Origin: Bdellovibrionales bacterium
Lineage (GTDB): Bacteria > Bdellovibrionota > Bdellovibrionia > Bdellovibrionales > UBA1609
DNA: 64,000 nt
Direction: 5' to 3'
Assembly: GCA_016716765.1 (NCBI GenBank)
Contig: JADJVA010000025.1
Span: forward strand, 558,001 to 622,000
The position numbers and the translations under genes are program-made. Shown here piece by piece: positions 8,059-16,917 of the stretch. The notes under the pieces are model-generated. The model searched no databases. It saw only the letters and a list, made by a program, of their open reading frames with translations, and was not told the DNA's origin. Numbering within the stretch: position 1 is the stretch's first letter; each line of letters starts with the position of its first letter.

Positions 8059-11000
8059 TTATGGACGCCAGTTTAAGGGAAATATTTTAAGAGCCTTGAT
8101 ATTGATCACTCCCTCACATTTTTCTAATACTCCTTGAACCTCGAGCAAAGGCGATTTCAGCAGCGTCAGACGGTAAGTTTGATAAACTTGAGGGCTCAGG
8201 ACAATATTAAAGAATCCAGTTTCATCTTCGAGAGTCAGAAAAGCAAAACCTTTCGCTGTCGGTGGACGCTGCTGAATGCTGAGAAGTCCGGCCACACGCA
8301 CAGGCTTTCCATTGTTTAAGGTAGAAAGCTGCTCGCTGCAAAAGTAGGGAATAAGATTTTTTTGGCGAAAGGAATGATTCGCTTGAGAAAGATGCGAACG
8401 CAGTAGACTCAAGGGGTGGTAATTGAGTGATAAGCCCGTAAATTGATACTCCCTCATTAATTGCTCCCAAAGGCTTTCGCTGGGAATTATTTCGATTCCT
8501 GGCAAGGAACAAATGTCTGATGTGAGATTAAAATTTTCTTTGGGACGACCAAACAAGAGACTTTGCGGGTCGAGAGAAAGGGACTGAATCGTCCAAATGG
8601 CCGCTCGTGGAGAAATCCTCCAGTCATCAAATGCTCCGGCTGAAGCGAGGCGAATCAAGATGTGTCGAGGCAACTGAGTTCGACGAATCATATTTTCAAG
8701 ATCATCAAAGGAGCCAATGAGGCTTCTGTTTTCAATGAGGGATTCTATGTGTTTTCTTTTTAAACCATAGACGGCGCGAAAGCCCATTCGAATCCTTGGA
8801 GAGTCTGGTCTTTCAGAAGTCATCGAGGTATTCTCGACTGTGTAGTCATACTCAGATTTTGAATTGAAAGTGGGAGAAATTTGACTCCACTTCTTTGGGC
8901 CTCTCCAATGAGAGTCCGTGATGAATAGAATCCCATGGGCTGACTATTAAGGAGAGAGCAAACGAAGAGCTCTGGGTGATGGCATTTGAGGTAGCAACTG
9001 GCATAGGTAAGAAGGGCGAAGCTAGCAGCATGGCTTTCAGGAAAACCATATGAAGCAAAACCTTCAATCGTTTGATAAAGCTTTTCTCCATCGGCAAGAG
9101 AAATTCCGTGCTTGAGCATGCCATTAAGAAGCCGTTGTCTCAGTCCGCTCATCACATCGGGATTCTTCCAACTTGAGGACATTAGCCTTCGCAGTTCATC
9201 GGCCTCACCTGGAGTAAAATCTCCAACCGTAGAAGCTATCTGCATAATTTGTTCTTGGAAAATCGGAACACCAAGGGTCTTGCCTAAAATGGCCTCTAAT
9301 TTTGGATGAGGATAGTGAACCCTCTCTCGTCCATGGCGCCGTCGAATAAAGGGGTGAATCATACCTCCCTGGATGGGACCTGGTCGAACGATGACGACTT
9401 ATATCACCAAATCATAAAAATGAGATGGCTTCAAGCGCGGGAGGAGTGACATTTGAGCTCGTGATTCGATTTGAAAAGTTCCTACCGTCTTCGCTTGTTG
9501 AATCATTTTATAAGTGGGCTTATCGTAAGCGGGAATTGTCGAAAGACTAAGGTCGATCTTCTTGTGAATTCTTAATAGGGCAAAGCACTTTCGAAGGGCC
9601 GTCAGCATTCCAAGACCTAAGATATCGACCTTCATCATTTTGAGCGTGGTGAGATCATCCTTGTTCCATTGAATAACGAATCGTTTATCCATGCTCGCCT
9701 TTTCAATGGGCACGCATTCGGTGACAGGACGTTCAGAAATTAAAAATCCGCCTGTGTGAATTCCCAAATGGCGGGGAAAGCCCTGCAAGGAATAGCTGAT
9801 TTTCATGAGCAATTGAAACTTATCCGAATCGATTTCAAACTTTTCAACCTTCTTCGGACAGGCCATAATCTCACGCAGTCCTTCCCGCCCCGCGAGCTTA
9901 ACAAGATGATCCACCCGGGTCTGAGGAATTTCCAATACCTTGGCGGTTTCTCTCAGAGCCATGCGTGTGCGATAACAAATGACAGTAGAGACCATGGCTG
10001 CGTGCAGTTCTCCATACTTTTGGTAAATGTATTGAAGAACTTCCTCACGACGATCACTTTCAAAATCGATATCGATATCGGGCGGCTCTCCTCTTTCTTT
10101 AGAAATAAATCTCTCAAAGAGGAATTGAATCTGGGTAGGATCAACTGCCGTTAGCCCTAGGGCAAAACAGACGACAGAGTTGGCGGCAGAACCACGACCT
10201 TGAAAAAGAATATCTTTGCGTCGAGCAAATTCACATATGTCCCAGATCGTGAGAAAATAGTCCTCGTATCCCATTTCAGTGATAATGCTGATTTCGTGTT
10301 CGACCAGTTGGCGAATATGAGGCGGTTGACCTTGCGGAAATCGCCAGGCCAATCCCTTCTCTACTTGATGAGAGAGATGTTGCGCTGCCGTTCTCTTGGG
10401 AGGGAGTTGAGATCGAGGATATTGATAGCGAAGCTCGGTTAGGGAAAATTCTAAGCGATTTGAGATCTCCAAGGTTCGCGAAAGAAGATCAGGTCTTTCA
10501 CGCCATAAATAGGTCAATTCATGTAAGGGTTTCAAGTGACGCTCTGAATTTGCGAGAAGCAGAGCATTGGCTTTGTTGAGAGTGGTCTGATGGAGAATAC
10601 AGGTGAGAACATCGTGGAGAGGTTTACGATCTGGATGGTGCATGAAGGGACGTTGAGTTGCAAAAAGAGGAAGGTCAAATTTCTCCTCTAGTTGAAGAGC
10701 TTGCTGATAGATTTGAACAGAGGACCATGAAAAATCCTTCCACACCGGAAGATAAAGCCGACGGGGAAAAATTTCTCTCAGTTGGTCGATGGTGTTTGGA
10801 TTCCATGGAGGCAGAGGGCAGGCGATAAGTTCATCACTCAGGGGTTGAATCTGTTTCAGGCTAAGAGAAGAAAAGCCTTTTGGTGACTTTCGGAGGGCCA
10901 ATGTCAGGATTTGACACAAATGAGAATAGCCTTCTTTATTCATGGGCAAGAGAACCAAAGAACCAAAATTGGAATCACTGAAAGTCAGTTCTGTGCCGAT

Positions 11001-11285
11001 GTGATACTTGAAGTCATCGTTTTGTGAGGCGAGTGCAAACGCATCATTCATTGTGAACGAAGAGGGTCGTTCGGCGGCCTCGTAGCCCTTGACAACTCCA
11101 TAAAGACCATTGAGATCACAGATGGCAAGTCCTCTGTAGCCAAGAGATTTGGCTTGTAAGACCATTTCGTTTGGATGAGAGGCTCCTTGTAGAAAAGAAA
11201 AATTACTGCGTCCAATAAGCTCAACAAAATTAATTGGAGTTCTGAATTGTGTTGATTGAAGGACAGATCTAGTCAAAGTACCCAT
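8059..11285 (-). pseudogene. dnaE2: error-prone DNA polymerase III alpha subunit DnaE2/ImuC, disrupted by one stop and one frameshift
   Basis: ImuC/DnaE2 is the translesion polymerase of the ImuA-ImuB-DnaE2 mutasome. The N-terminal PHP domain (FVELIGRSNFSFLQGASHP) and polymerase palm (PDIDIDFESDRREEV, with catalytic Asp residues) are well preserved, as are the helix-hairpin-helix and OB parts at the C-terminus; about 1,075 residues if read through, the family's usual size. Two lesions interrupt it. A TAA at 9399-9401 replaces one codon in the conserved segment DLVI-x-VVIVRPGPIQGG. A one-base loss near 8855-8857 shifts the frame inside what should read NSEYDYTVE. The intact part is 628 residues and lacks the rest of the polymerase. 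The ATG at 11285 overlaps imuB by 17 bases. Repeat B abuts the 3' end. Confidence 0.9.
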
Positions 11286-12582
11286 GAATATAATACTCAT
11301 TTTTAATAAGATCGCGATAGAGCCACAGACCTTGCTTGAAAGGAGAAAGGGCAAAAAAGTAATCTCTTTTTTGTAATTCCTCCCACCATTTATCTTCGAT
11401 TCTTTCGATAGGGAAAGAACTGAGAAAGCGCAATTGCTTCACTTTCGATGGGCTTAGTCGCTCCGGAATTTTTAATAATCGAGTTGGTCTTGGCGAAGAG
11501 GGAAGATGTCTACTGTATGCGGGTTTAACTCGAGAGGACTCCTCCTTCTTGTCTATACAGTCTGTAAGGGGTGTAAACTCAATAAAATCATGAGAAAGAG
11601 ACCATGAGTTTTCAGGAATTAATGAATGAGAGAGATTGAAAAAGCCGGCTTTGAGTGAGCACTGATTAAAAAGACTTAAGAGTTGATCTAATTTGTCTCG
11701 CTCATAAGTGCGTGGAGAGAAAAAATCCAATTGAAGGACTTTTTCTGGGCATGGCAAAATTTTTATTTCCATATCCTGAATTGGATTTTCTAAGTCGGTG
11801 GAGGCAAGTTTATTTTCCAACAATTTTAGAAGTAATTCCAAATCTCTGCTTGGCTGAACTGGCCGTAGTTCGATGAAGTGAGTTCGTTGAGAATATTCAC
11901 AATAGAGATAGAGAGAAATGAGGCGAGCGTATTCGGCCCTTCCCTGTAATCTCTGACAGAGCCGTCTGAGAATGACTCTGAGAGAATGAAGCAAAGAAGA
12001 AAGTAGGGATATCGGCCAATCCAAATGCACGAATTCGTGTAGAGTTTCGCTTGGGATAAGGGGAGATATGATTTGCTTCTCGGCTGCGTGAATCTTTTTC
12101 CATAACATTTCTCCCATTTTCCCCCAGCGCTCGCGTAAAGATTCGATTTTCAGTTTATCAAGCTCATGAATAGCCCTAAGGCCCAGTGTTTGAAAGAAAG
12201 AGACAATGGACTTGATCGCATCCGGTGAATCCCAAGGGATTAGGCCTTCGAGATGGATCAAGGCCTCTACGGGGAGATTCAGTAGAAAGTTCCTCTCTTG
12301 TCCTGGTGGAACAGTTGGGAAAGAAGGCTGTAAGTTTGTAAGAACTTGGGCTGGTGCTGGAGTGTCGGAAATGGCCGCAGTTGCATCTGGGTGAGAGTCT
12401 CTAGCCAGACGTAAAGCCTCATTTAATAATGGAAGCTCTCCTCCAAATAGGTGACTGGTACCAGTAATATCAACAAAGATAAATCCTGGCTTTTGAAACT
12501 GTACCAGAGGGCTCAGTCGAAGAAAGTTTTCAGCCACTGAGAAATGTTCTGTCCTGTGTAAGTTGACGCATAAGGTTCTCAT
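11269..12582 (-). CDS. imuB: ImuB, inactive Y-family polymerase-like adaptor
   Basis: A 437-residue protein resembling ImuB, the non-catalytic Y-family homologue that links the beta clamp, ImuA and DnaE2 at lesions. Family traits seen are the N-terminal MRTLCVNLHRTEHF strand, FIFVDITGTSHLFGGE (the region that carries catalytic acidic residues in true Y polymerases), an HhH-like LGLRAIHELDKL, and the C-terminal PRPTRLLKIPERL and GLWLYRDLIKNEYYIHGYFD segments. The start at 12582 overlaps the imuA 3' end by 53 bases, long but consistent with the family's N-terminus. Its stop overlaps the dnaE2 start. Second mutasome gene of the lexA operon; intact although its polymerase partner is broken. Confidence 0.82.
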   Translation of the reverse strand: MRTLCVNLHRTEHFSVAENFLRLSPLVQFQKPGFIFVDITGTSHLFGGELPLLNEALRLARDSHPDATAAISDTPAPAQVLTNLQPSFPTVPPGQERNFLLNLPVEALIHLEGLIPWDSPDAIKSIVSFFQTLGLRAIHELDKLKIESLRERWGKMGEMLWKKIHAAEKQIISPLIPSETLHEFVHLDWPISLLSSLLHSLRVILRRLCQRLQGRAEYARLISLYLYCEYSQRTHFIELRPVQPSRDLELLLKLLENKLASTDLENPIQDMEIKILPCPEKVLQLDFFSPRTYERDKLDQLLSLFNQCSLKAGFFNLSHSLIPENSWSLSHDFIEFTPLTDCIDKKEESSRVKPAYSRHLPSSPRPTRLLKIPERLSPSKVKQLRFLSSFPIERIEDKWWEELQKRDYFFALSPFKQGLWLYRDLIKNEYYIHGYFD

Positions 12583-13198
12583 AAGAATTTTCTTTCACAA
12601 TACAATGGGGGGTGGGGCGATGTAGGGCCCGTTCCACGCCTATCTGCTTTGCATTAAAGTTCAAAATGAGAGAGTACAAAGAACTTCGTCGAATAAGGGG
12701 ATTGGTACTTGATAAAATAAGGGCCGTGTCAAATTTTCGTGTCTGCCGACTGAGGCGGGCAAGATCTTTATCGCTCAGACAAGAACCGCCAAGATCGCAG
12801 CCGATCATTTCAAATAAGGAAAGCGAGAGGAGCTCTTGCAGAATCCATGAAATATTTTTGATACCATCGGGAGGAGAAACCACAAGCACACGAGAAAAAT
12901 TAGCACGTGCCTGATGCAAGCTCCATGGGCAAAGTTCTGCATTGGTGCTGTTGATCCAAGCGACCCACTTCTTTTGTTGGGTCAGTGGTGCAGCAGTTTG
13001 GCTCCAAAGACTTGTTGCGCCTCGTCCTAAAGAACTCACCAATAAACTGACAGCTCCTCGAGGAAGCCCCTTCCATAACAAAAAATGATCAAGTCCTGCC
13101 AAGCCTGTGGGAATGCCCTCCTGTGGTTTTACCAAATCGGAATTAACTAACTTGCCGCCCAATTTGCTTTTTAGTTGCTCAAGTGTGCAGGTATTCAT
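12530..13198 (-). CDS. imuA: ImuA, RecA-like mutasome protein
   Basis: A 222-residue protein of the ImuA (SulA/RecA-like) family, which associates with ImuB in SOS-induced translesion synthesis. The opening Gly-Leu-x-x-LD-x-x-L pattern (IPTGLAGLDHFLLWKGLPRG) and the RecA-like core strands VAWINS and VLVVSPPD are visible. The Walker A region (SSLGRGATSLW) lacks the canonical GKT, as is common in ImuA. It starts 4 bases after lexA and overlaps imuB, so lexA-imuA-imuB-dnaE2 is a single operon. Family assignment rests on neighbourhood as well as sequence. Confidence 0.8.
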   Translation of the reverse strand: MNTCTLEQLKSKLGGKLVNSDLVKPQEGIPTGLAGLDHFLLWKGLPRGAVSLLVSSLGRGATSLWSQTAAPLTQQKKWVAWINSTNAELCPWSLHQARANFSRVLVVSPPDGIKNISWILQELLSLSLFEMIGCDLGGSCLSDKDLARLSRQTRKFDTALILSSTNPLIRRSSLYSLILNFNAKQIGVERALHRPTPHCIVKENSYENLMRQLTQDRTFLSG

Positions 13199-13202
13199 TG
13201 CA

Positions 13203-14003
13203 CTAGTAATGTCTGATTAAACCCACGACGATGCCTCGAATTTCTACCTGTTCAGGGTGGAACCACATGGAATCCATTTTTGCGTTAGCAGGTCGCAGTT
13301 CAATTTGAGGAGAGAGGGTTTCGTTTTTTTGTGAAGAACTCTGTGGAAAACGGTGGATAAGTTTTGGCTCTTTTGAGTTATGCAGATAAAAATGCTTCAC
13401 TGTGGCCTCATTATCAATAATGGCTACAATGATCTCTCCATTTTTTGCGTGTGACTGCTGTTGCACAAAGATAAAATCACCATCCATGATGCCGTCCTCG
13501 ATCATTGATTGGCCTTCGACCTGTAGGGCAAAAGTTTTGGCCGGATTTCGAACCATACTTGAAGGAACTTCAATAAATTCGTTGTTATGGAGAGCCTCAA
13601 TGGGCTTTCCCGCAGCGACTCGACCGAGTAGAGGTAAGGATAGGGACTCGGACGGAGATTCGGAGTTTTGAGAGAGAGACCCCATTCTCTGAGGTAGAGA
13701 AAAAAGCCGTCCCCGGAAAGGGGGACGGCGATGGTTTAGTCCTAGGGGAGACGAAACAGTTTGAGCCGATTGCAAAACGGAGATGGCGCGCTTTTGGTTA
13801 CTGCCGGGACTGTGGATATAACCCTTGCTTTGTAGTTGTCGCAGATAGGACTGCACGGAGTTAATCGAACGAAATCCAAAGTGCTCTTGGATCTCTTGGA
13901 AGGAAGGGGATAACTCCTGTTCGTGTATAAAGCTTTCGATAAACTCGAGAACTCTTTTTTCCTTTTTAGTGAGGGGACAAGCGATGGAACCGAGTCTTTT
14001 CAT
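13203..14003 (-). CDS. lexA: LexA-type SOS repressor with expanded linker
   Basis: A 266-residue self-cleaving repressor. The winged-helix domain (residues about 10-76; SPSFQEIQEHFGFRSINSVQ carries the recognition region) is followed by an unusually long Ser/Arg/Pro-rich linker (about 78-123) and the S24 peptidase domain. The cleavage site is Ala131-Gly132 in GRVAAGKP, the nucleophile Ser166 in EGQSMIEDGI, and the general base Lys203 in EATVKHFY. Typical LexA is about 200-230 residues; the excess is the linker, plus a polar stretch near residue 220. An AGGAG site precedes the ATG at 14003. It heads the mutasome operon and probably represses itself and imuA-imuB-dnaE2 through the palindrome at its promoter. 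A hairpin-plus-T-run lies inside its linker coding region. Confidence 0.9.
   Translation of the reverse strand: MKRLGSIACPLTKKEKRVLEFIESFIHEQELSPSFQEIQEHFGFRSINSVQSYLRQLQSKGYIHSPGSNQKRAISVLQSAQTVSSPLGLNHRRPPFRGRLFSLPQRMGSLSQNSESPSESLSLPLLGRVAAGKPIEALHNNEFIEVPSSMVRNPAKTFALQVEGQSMIEDGIMDGDFIFVQQQSHAKNGEIIVAIIDNEATVKHFYLHNSKEPKLIHRFPQSSSQKNETLSPQIELRPANAKMDSMWFHPEQVEIRGIVVGLIRHY
13700..13729 (-). terminator. terminator-like hairpin inside lexA coding sequence
   Basis: On the coding (minus) strand a perfect 9-bp stem, GCCGTCCCC with GGGGACGGC, closes a 6-base loop and is followed at once by six T (T at 13705-13700). This is the layout of an intrinsic terminator, yet it lies within the lexA linker codons (about residues 91-101). 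If active it would cut off lexA and everything downstream; it may act as partial attenuation or may be a by-product of a short inserted palindrome. Confidence 0.6.
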
Positions 14004-14014
14004 GGGCCACTCCT

Positions 14015-14074
14015 ACTTACAGTATGTAAGTTATTTATAAGTAATATGTAAGTCAATAAATAAAATATGTAAGT
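14015..14074 (-). promoter_or_regulatory. lexA promoter with iterated LexA-like operator sites
   Basis: A perfect palindrome ACTTACA-GTA-TGTAAGT lies at 14015-14031, and the half-site TATGTAAGT recurs at 14023, 14045 and 14066, spaced 22 and 21 bases, about two helical turns. On the minus strand a TTGACT (14056-14051) and a TAACTT (14033-14028) separated by 17 bases give a plausible sigma-70 promoter whose -10 overlaps the palindrome. The TTAC...GTAA half-sites resemble the LexA box I recall for Bdellovibrio (TTAC-N3-GTAA), although here the gap is N5. Confidence 0.65.
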
Positions 14075-14279
14075 TCTGAGTCGTAAAGCACAGCGCAATA
14101 ATCTTCGGAGGCCAAAAATAGTGCATAGCAGAATATGGCCCTAAACGGAGATATATGAGGAATCCTGGGGTTGTTCTCATTTATACCTTCTAACTATAAT
14201 TGCTCCGATCACCAGTTCGAAAGCAATAGACTCAAACATCACCCCATGACTGAGGCAAAATTTTGGTGAGGAAATTGCG

Positions 14280-15542
14280 ATGATTGTTACAAAACTGAGA
14301 GAAGACAATTTGTTGATCGAGACAAATGGAAAATCGATTCGAACGCTTTTTGGTTCAGAGAAAGCATGCTTATTTGATTTGAGCGGCCCAATAGGCAAGG
14401 GCTCGCCTCCTGATATTCTCATTTTTCGTGGAGGGCTTGATGATCAGAGAGGAGCAGAGGGGGCCAGCGACCTCTTGAGCTTTGTTCTAGACCAACTGCC
14501 GGGTACAGGAATATTGGTATTGGGACAGAGGGCGTATGAGAGTTCCTTTTTTCTTGGCGGTCGCCGAGCGGACAAGGTTCACTATCTGAGTTCATTTCAG
14601 TTTCTGCGCATTCATGATATTCAATTTATGGGAGTCCCGGGAGAAATCGGAGGAGGCTCAGTCAATTGGACCATGGCAGCAGGCAAGACCCATATTTGGT
14701 TTCAGTGGCCTCATCCTTCGCACCCAGAAGTATCTCGTTTTGCAAGGGTATTTAGTTCTTATCCGTTTTCGGCTGTTTACACAAAAGTTGCGGATGAGTC
14801 ATTACGGAGAGACAAAAAGGCCTATAATTCATGGATTCAATCTGTTTTGGGGGCAAGAACTCAAAGTATTTTTTTGGGCGGCGAAACTTCAGATACTCAG
14901 CTTGTCGCTTCCGATTTTAAAAATCTTGATCCCCGCCTTCAAATCCATCTATTAAAGGAGAAATCGGATTCGTGTCTGAATGAAAATTTACCGAAAGAGG
15001 ATTTAAATCCCCGCAATTTCGCTGTGAGAGGTAATGTATCTGTCCAAAAGAATCCATGTGTTCCAGCAAAGCTAGCAAAACAAGACCCCTTAGGAATTTG
15101 TAGAAGATATCTCTACACGCCAGAGCAGGAAAAAGCTTTGATCGAGCGTCTCATTGAAGTCGAATTTCACTCCCGCATTCTTAAAACACTGCGCGAAGAA
15201 AGCGAAAGCCCATTCCAAGAGATAGTCGATAGCCGAGCGGTATTGCAAGTGGAAATAAAGCTATCAAACGGCCCTACCTGCTGCTGGACATTTTCTCATC
15301 TCTGGCCCCGATTCGAGATCAGTTTTAATCCACATCCTGAACCAAGGTATGCATTTCATTACTCTGCCGCTGAAATTCTGTCCTTTGTTTGGGATTCCGC
15401 TCAAAAGTTGAACTATTCGTGCACTGATTCTCCCCGTGCGGGGTGGCAGCCTTTAGAAATATTGAATGGAATATGGGGAAATTCTGTGGCGAACCCCCTG
15501 ATAGATTCCAAAGAAAAAGATATTATCCTTTACGGGCTATAA
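14280..15542 (+). CDS. unknown protein, N-terminus faintly metallo-hydrolase-like
   Basis: A 420-residue protein without signal peptide or membrane segments; I do not recognise it. The N-terminal 160 residues follow, in order, strands like those of UlaG-type metallo-beta-lactamase folds (DNLLIETNGKSIRTLFG, then PDILIFRGG, then IHDIQFMGVPGEIGGG), but the metal-binding HxHxDH is absent: the position reads RGGLDDQRG. The middle is charged with several cysteines; the C-terminal region contains CCWTFSHLWPRFEISFNPHPEPRY-like aromatic-rich sequence around residues 340-365. A GAGG site lies 8 bases before the ATG. It is divergent from lexA and alone on its strand. A degenerate hydrolase fold is only a suggestion. 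Confidence 0.55.
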   Translation: MIVTKLREDNLLIETNGKSIRTLFGSEKACLFDLSGPIGKGSPPDILIFRGGLDDQRGAEGASDLLSFVLDQLPGTGILVLGQRAYESSFFLGGRRADKVHYLSSFQFLRIHDIQFMGVPGEIGGGSVNWTMAAGKTHIWFQWPHPSHPEVSRFARVFSSYPFSAVYTKVADESLRRDKKAYNSWIQSVLGARTQSIFLGGETSDTQLVASDFKNLDPRLQIHLLKEKSDSCLNENLPKEDLNPRNFAVRGNVSVQKNPCVPAKLAKQDPLGICRRYLYTPEQEKALIERLIEVEFHSRILKTLREESESPFQEIVDSRAVLQVEIKLSNGPTCCWTFSHLWPRFEISFNPHPEPRYAFHYSAAEILSFVWDSAQKLNYSCTDSPRAGWQPLEILNGIWGNSVANPLIDSKEKDIILYGL

Positions 15543-15560
15543 AAGTCTAATCAAATACAA

Positions 15561-15929
15561 TCACTGAAACCGGCCGCCTCCAGAATAAAAACGAATCAAA
15601 CTATCCCGCTCAGCTGACTGTCGAGCCGCATTAACAAAAGGGGAAAGTCTCTGCACCATAAGGTCTTTGGCCTTGATGCAAGCGTCATAAATGTTATCGC
15701 TCTCACCTCGGGCCTCTATGCGAGCCCCCCCCGGCGCTACAACCAGACGAATTGCGTAAGTCTCAGCCTTAATTCCAGGCTTATCAGGCTTCTCAATTTT
15801 TTCAACGAATACACCCATCGAGCCAACCTCGCCAAGCATTGGCTCCAGACTCTGGATCTGTTGAAAAATAAAAGCCTTCACTTCCAAGCCTGGCTCGTAT
15901 TGTTTTATTTTTGATTCTCGAGTCTTCAC
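15561..15929 (-). CDS. possible ribosome hibernation factor-like (S30AE/HPF) protein
   Basis: A 122-residue soluble protein. The pattern of a strand with AETYAIRLVVAPGGARIEA, then EARGESDNIYDACIKAKDLMVQRL, resembles the S30AE/HPF fold, in which a beta strand is followed by a helix beginning with an acidic D-x-Y-x-A segment; these proteins bind the 30S subunit during starvation. The similarity is weak and from pattern only. The start is chosen at GTG 15929 because an AGAGG motif precedes it; TTG 15947 is an alternative. It is convergent with the preceding gene. Confidence 0.45.
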   Translation of the reverse strand: MKTRESKIKQYEPGLEVKAFIFQQIQSLEPMLGEVGSMGVFVEKIEKPDKPGIKAETYAIRLVVAPGGARIEARGESDNIYDACIKAKDLMVQRLSPFVNAARQSAERDSLIRFYSGGGRFQ

Positions 15930-16129
15930 GCCTCTCACACTCCTCAAGACCTTAATTTGAATATCTTGCCAGAGCTGTCAAGGTTTTATCCCCAGAACAT
16001 GCAGGCATATACAATAGGGTTTTGGCGGTTGGCTCCATTTCGATCTCATTTGGTGCTTGGCATTAGGCGAGTGATTGGGTACCCATGGATCACATCGGAT
16101 TTGGTCAGAATTTTTCATTGGGGTGTAGA

Positions 16130-16833
16130 ATGGCCTTGGAGTCTATTTCAGAAATAAAATCTGAGATCAAACTTGAACCTGGGTGGAAGGCTGTTCTTAA
16201 GGCTGAGTTTGAAAAGAAGTACATGGAGAGCCTTCGTATTTTTTTGCGCAAAGAACTGAGACAGGGGAAGCGGATATTACCCCCTGGCCCTGAGTATTTT
16301 GCAGCATTTAATCTGACTCCATTTGAACGTGTCAGGGTGGTGATATTGGGTCAGGACCCTTATCATGGGCCGGGACAAGCGCATGGACTTTGTTTTAGCG
16401 TGAGGTCTGGCCTGGACCTCCCGCCCTCATTGCGAAATATCTACCAGGAATTAAGCGAGGATATTGGCTGTAAAATACCTAGAGATGGCAATTTAAAGCC
16501 TTGGGCTGATCAGGGGTTTTGCTGTTAAATGCAACTCTCACTGTTGAGGCTGGAAAGGCGGGAAGCCATCAAGGAAAAGGGTGGGAGCAGTTTACGGACG
16601 AGGTTGTTCGAGCCTTAAATAGCCACCGAGAGAATTTGGCATTCTTGCTCTGGGGAGGATATGCGCAAAAAAAAGGTGCAATTATTGATCGGAGGCGGCA
16701 TTTGGTTTTAGAAGCTCCTCATCCATCTCCCCTTTCTGCATACCGAGGATTTTTTGGCAGTCGTCCGTTTTCAAAAATAAATGACTATTTGGTAAAAACG
16801 AAGCAGGATCCGATTGACTGGTCGCTTCCGTGA
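16130..16833 (+). pseudogene. ung: uracil-DNA glycosylase, frameshifted
   Basis: Family 1 UNG removes uracil from DNA in base excision repair. Read across a shift, the protein is about 234 residues, normal for the family. The first part has the water-activating motif GQDPYHGPGQAHGLCFSV; the second has LLNATLTVEAGKAGSHQGKG and the catalytic-His loop HPSPLSAYRGFFG. At 16513-16516 a run of four G occurs where five are needed for the expected ADQGVLLLN; as written the frame reads GFCC then stop. Either a one-base deletion in a G run inactivated the gene, or the consensus has an error there. The upstream frame to 16085 looks non-coding; ATG 16130 is the preferred start. Confidence 0.9.
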
Positions 16834-16917
16834 TAATGATAGATCCTAGCACCTTCTAAGATGTTGTGGGATGATTCAAAATCTTGGTTTGAATTCGCTA
16901 TTTGGGAGAATCCTAGA

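Noticed and set aside
7416..8090. Open frames of 91 and 165 codons over repeats A and B
   Set aside because: They consist largely of the repeat core translated in either direction; the same peptide segment recurs at other copies, and the pairing of the arms explains the conservation better than coding.
9399..9401. dnaE2 TAA as recoded amino acid or programmed readthrough
   Set aside because: TAA is not used for selenocysteine or pyrrolysine, no stimulatory structure was seen, and a second lesion downstream would still break the protein.
15957..16157. 66-codon frame before ung
   Set aside because: No ribosome site, unusual Trp/Arg composition, overlaps the ung start in another frame.
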